Assembly (NCBI RefSeq): GCF_003347015.1
Contig: NZ_PNFB01000008.1
Coordinates: 1-64,000 of the forward strand
Direction: 5' to 3'
From: Brachybacterium sp. YJGR34
GTDB taxonomy: Bacteria; Actinomycetota; Actinomycetes; Actinomycetales; Dermabacteraceae
DNA length: 64,000 nt
The position numbers and the translations under genes are program-made. Under the pieces are notes generated by a model. The model searched no databases and was not told the origin of the DNA. It saw nothing but the letters and a program-made list of their open reading frames with translations. Positions within the stretch are counted from its first letter, which is position 1. Each line of letters starts with the position of its first letter. Positions 63,594 through 64,000 of the stretch are shown here, piece by piece.

Positions 63594-63724
63594 GCCGGGC
63601 CCCCGGGCGATGCGGAGGCTCGATCACCGGCGGGCGTCCGCGGAGTCGAGAAGGGGAGGACGGGTGAGGGGCAACTGTCCCCCGGGTCGTCGGACGACCC
63701 GGGGTTCTGCAGAGCGCGGCTCAT
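63590..63724 (-). CDS. Possible 44-residue Pro-rich small ORF upstream of the CNNM pair
   Basis: An ATG at 63724 opens a 44-codon frame whose TGA (63592-63590) overlaps the ATG of the CNNM gene as ATGA, the same coupling used between the two CNNM genes. Nine of 44 residues are proline, including a CPSPVLP stretch. A TATACT box (63772-63777, minus strand) lies 47 bases upstream, and the frame contains a very stable hairpin (63680-63704). It has no strong ribosome-binding site. It could be a leader peptide, a small protein or a chance frame in GC-rich DNA. Confidence 0.35.
   Translation of the reverse strand: MSRALQNPGSSDDPGDSCPSPVLPFSTPRTPAGDRASASPGGPA
63680..63704. repeat. Perfect 12-bp inverted repeat upstream of the CNNM pair
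   Basis: CCCCGGGTCGTC (63680-63691), one base, then GACGACCCGGGG (63693-63704). It lies between the partial gene at the right edge and the CNNM pair, both on the minus strand, so it may terminate the former or regulate the latter. There is no T-run on the minus-strand side. Confidence 0.55.
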
Positions 63725-63771
63725 GGGTGTTCTCGGTGGCTCCGTGGCTCGACGGCGGATGTGTCGCGATG

Positions 63772-63777
63772 AGTATA
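63772..63777 (-). promoter_or_regulatory. Likely -10 box for the CNNM transcript
   Basis: TATACT on the minus strand, one of the most AT-rich hexamers in the window, in the 97 bases between the right-edge gene's stop and the small ORF start. No clear -35 is visible. Confidence 0.4.
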
Positions 63778-63826
63778 TGGGGGCGGAGGAGTCGCCTCCC
63801 AGGCGATCTGCAGATCCCCGCGACGG

Positions 63827-64000
63827 TCAGCGGCCCGTCCCGGGCGGCTCGTGCTCCTCGGTCCGGAGGTCCTCCTCGGTGAGCACCGGCATCTCCCCGG
63901 TGAGGGTCGAGTGGGTGGGCGTGGGCAGATCCCACCCCGGCGTCTCGTCGACGGGCTGCGGCTCCTCCGGCGCCGTGCCCCGGGCCGTGAGGGTGATCCC
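63827..64000 (-). CDS. C-terminal fragment of an unidentified protein (cut by window edge)
   Basis: An open minus-strand frame enters from the right edge and ends at TGA 63829-63827, giving the last 57 residues. They are acidic and Pro/Thr/Glu-rich (for example WDLPTPTHSTLTGEMPV and LTEEDLRTEEHEPP), like the disordered tail of a larger protein. No domain is visible and no function is proposed. The hairpin at 63680-63704 may be its terminator. Confidence 0.55.
   Translation of the reverse strand, partial: GITLTARGTAPEEPQPVDETPGWDLPTPTHSTLTGEMPVLTEEDLRTEEHEPPGTGR

Noticed and set aside
63624-63935. 103-codon minus-strand frame spanning the region right of the CNNM pair
   Set aside because: It overlaps the better-supported C-terminal fragment in another frame, the TATACT box and the inverted repeat, and has no start signal.

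Overview
The window is a stretch of very GC-rich chromosome from an actinobacterium, most likely a member of the Micrococcales. Codon third positions are almost all G or C, GTG and TTG starts are common, many genes appear to have leaderless transcripts, and the oleA / fused oleBC / oleD arrangement is the one described in Micrococcus. A Brachybacterium-like (Dermabacteraceae) origin would fit but is not proven. I see no integrase, transposase, CRISPR array, tRNA or rRNA. Gene density is high, with no gene-free gap above 300 bases.

Layout. 1-5.2 kb: the tail of an unidentified gene, a MurA-family enzyme with an N-terminal helix-turn-helix, an HNH nuclease, a small export-type membrane protein and a CPA1 Na+/H+ antiporter. 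5.2-8.9 kb: an unknown protein, then a HelR-type RNA polymerase-recycling ATPase preceded by a near-exact copy of the rifamycin-associated element. 8.9-20.3 kb: metabolic and transport genes (peptide transporter, FAD oxidoreductases, siderophore-interacting protein, a Tag glycosylase without cysteines, O-acetylhomoserine sulfhydrylase, PIG-L deacetylase, an animal-type short transketolase, a sugar porter). 20.4-31.1 kb: metG, a HAD phosphatase, a eukaryote-like UDP-glucose pyrophosphorylase, a Tat-exported GH76 mannanase, PutA, a YtxH-like protein and an Eis-type acetyltransferase. 31.2-37.8 kb: a TIM-barrel isomerase, the long-chain olefin genes oleA-oleBC-oleD and a VKOR protein. 37.8-42.3 kb: comEA-comEC-holA, convergent with rpsT. 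42.5-48.3 kb: a lone PemK-like toxin, an M23-type protein, then lepA-MOSC-hemW-DUF1801. 48.3-58.5 kb: DUF4870 and DUF3097 genes, hrcA-dnaJ-rsmE behind a degenerate CIRCE element, an FMN reductase, and HIT-phoH-ybeY-CBS-era. 58.5-64 kb: a leucine-rich leader peptide and leuA, an SRPBCC-like protein, a pair of CNNM/CBS membrane proteins preceded by a possible small Pro-rich ORF, and the tail of another gene.

How the genes work together. Most of the window is conserved housekeeping content. The parts of most biological interest are: the olefin pathway (head-to-head fatty acyl condensation, beta-lactone formation and decarboxylation, with the lactone-forming and decarboxylating steps in one fused protein); the drug-inducible RNA polymerase protection module (RAE + helR), with an Eis-like acetyltransferase elsewhere as a second possible antibiotic-tolerance gene; leucine-responsive leader control of leuA; and a repeated promoter layout in which a TAnnnT box lies 6-8 bases before the start codon, indicating leaderless mRNAs. 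That layout also decides several start codons (murA, the UDP-glucose pyrophosphorylase gene).
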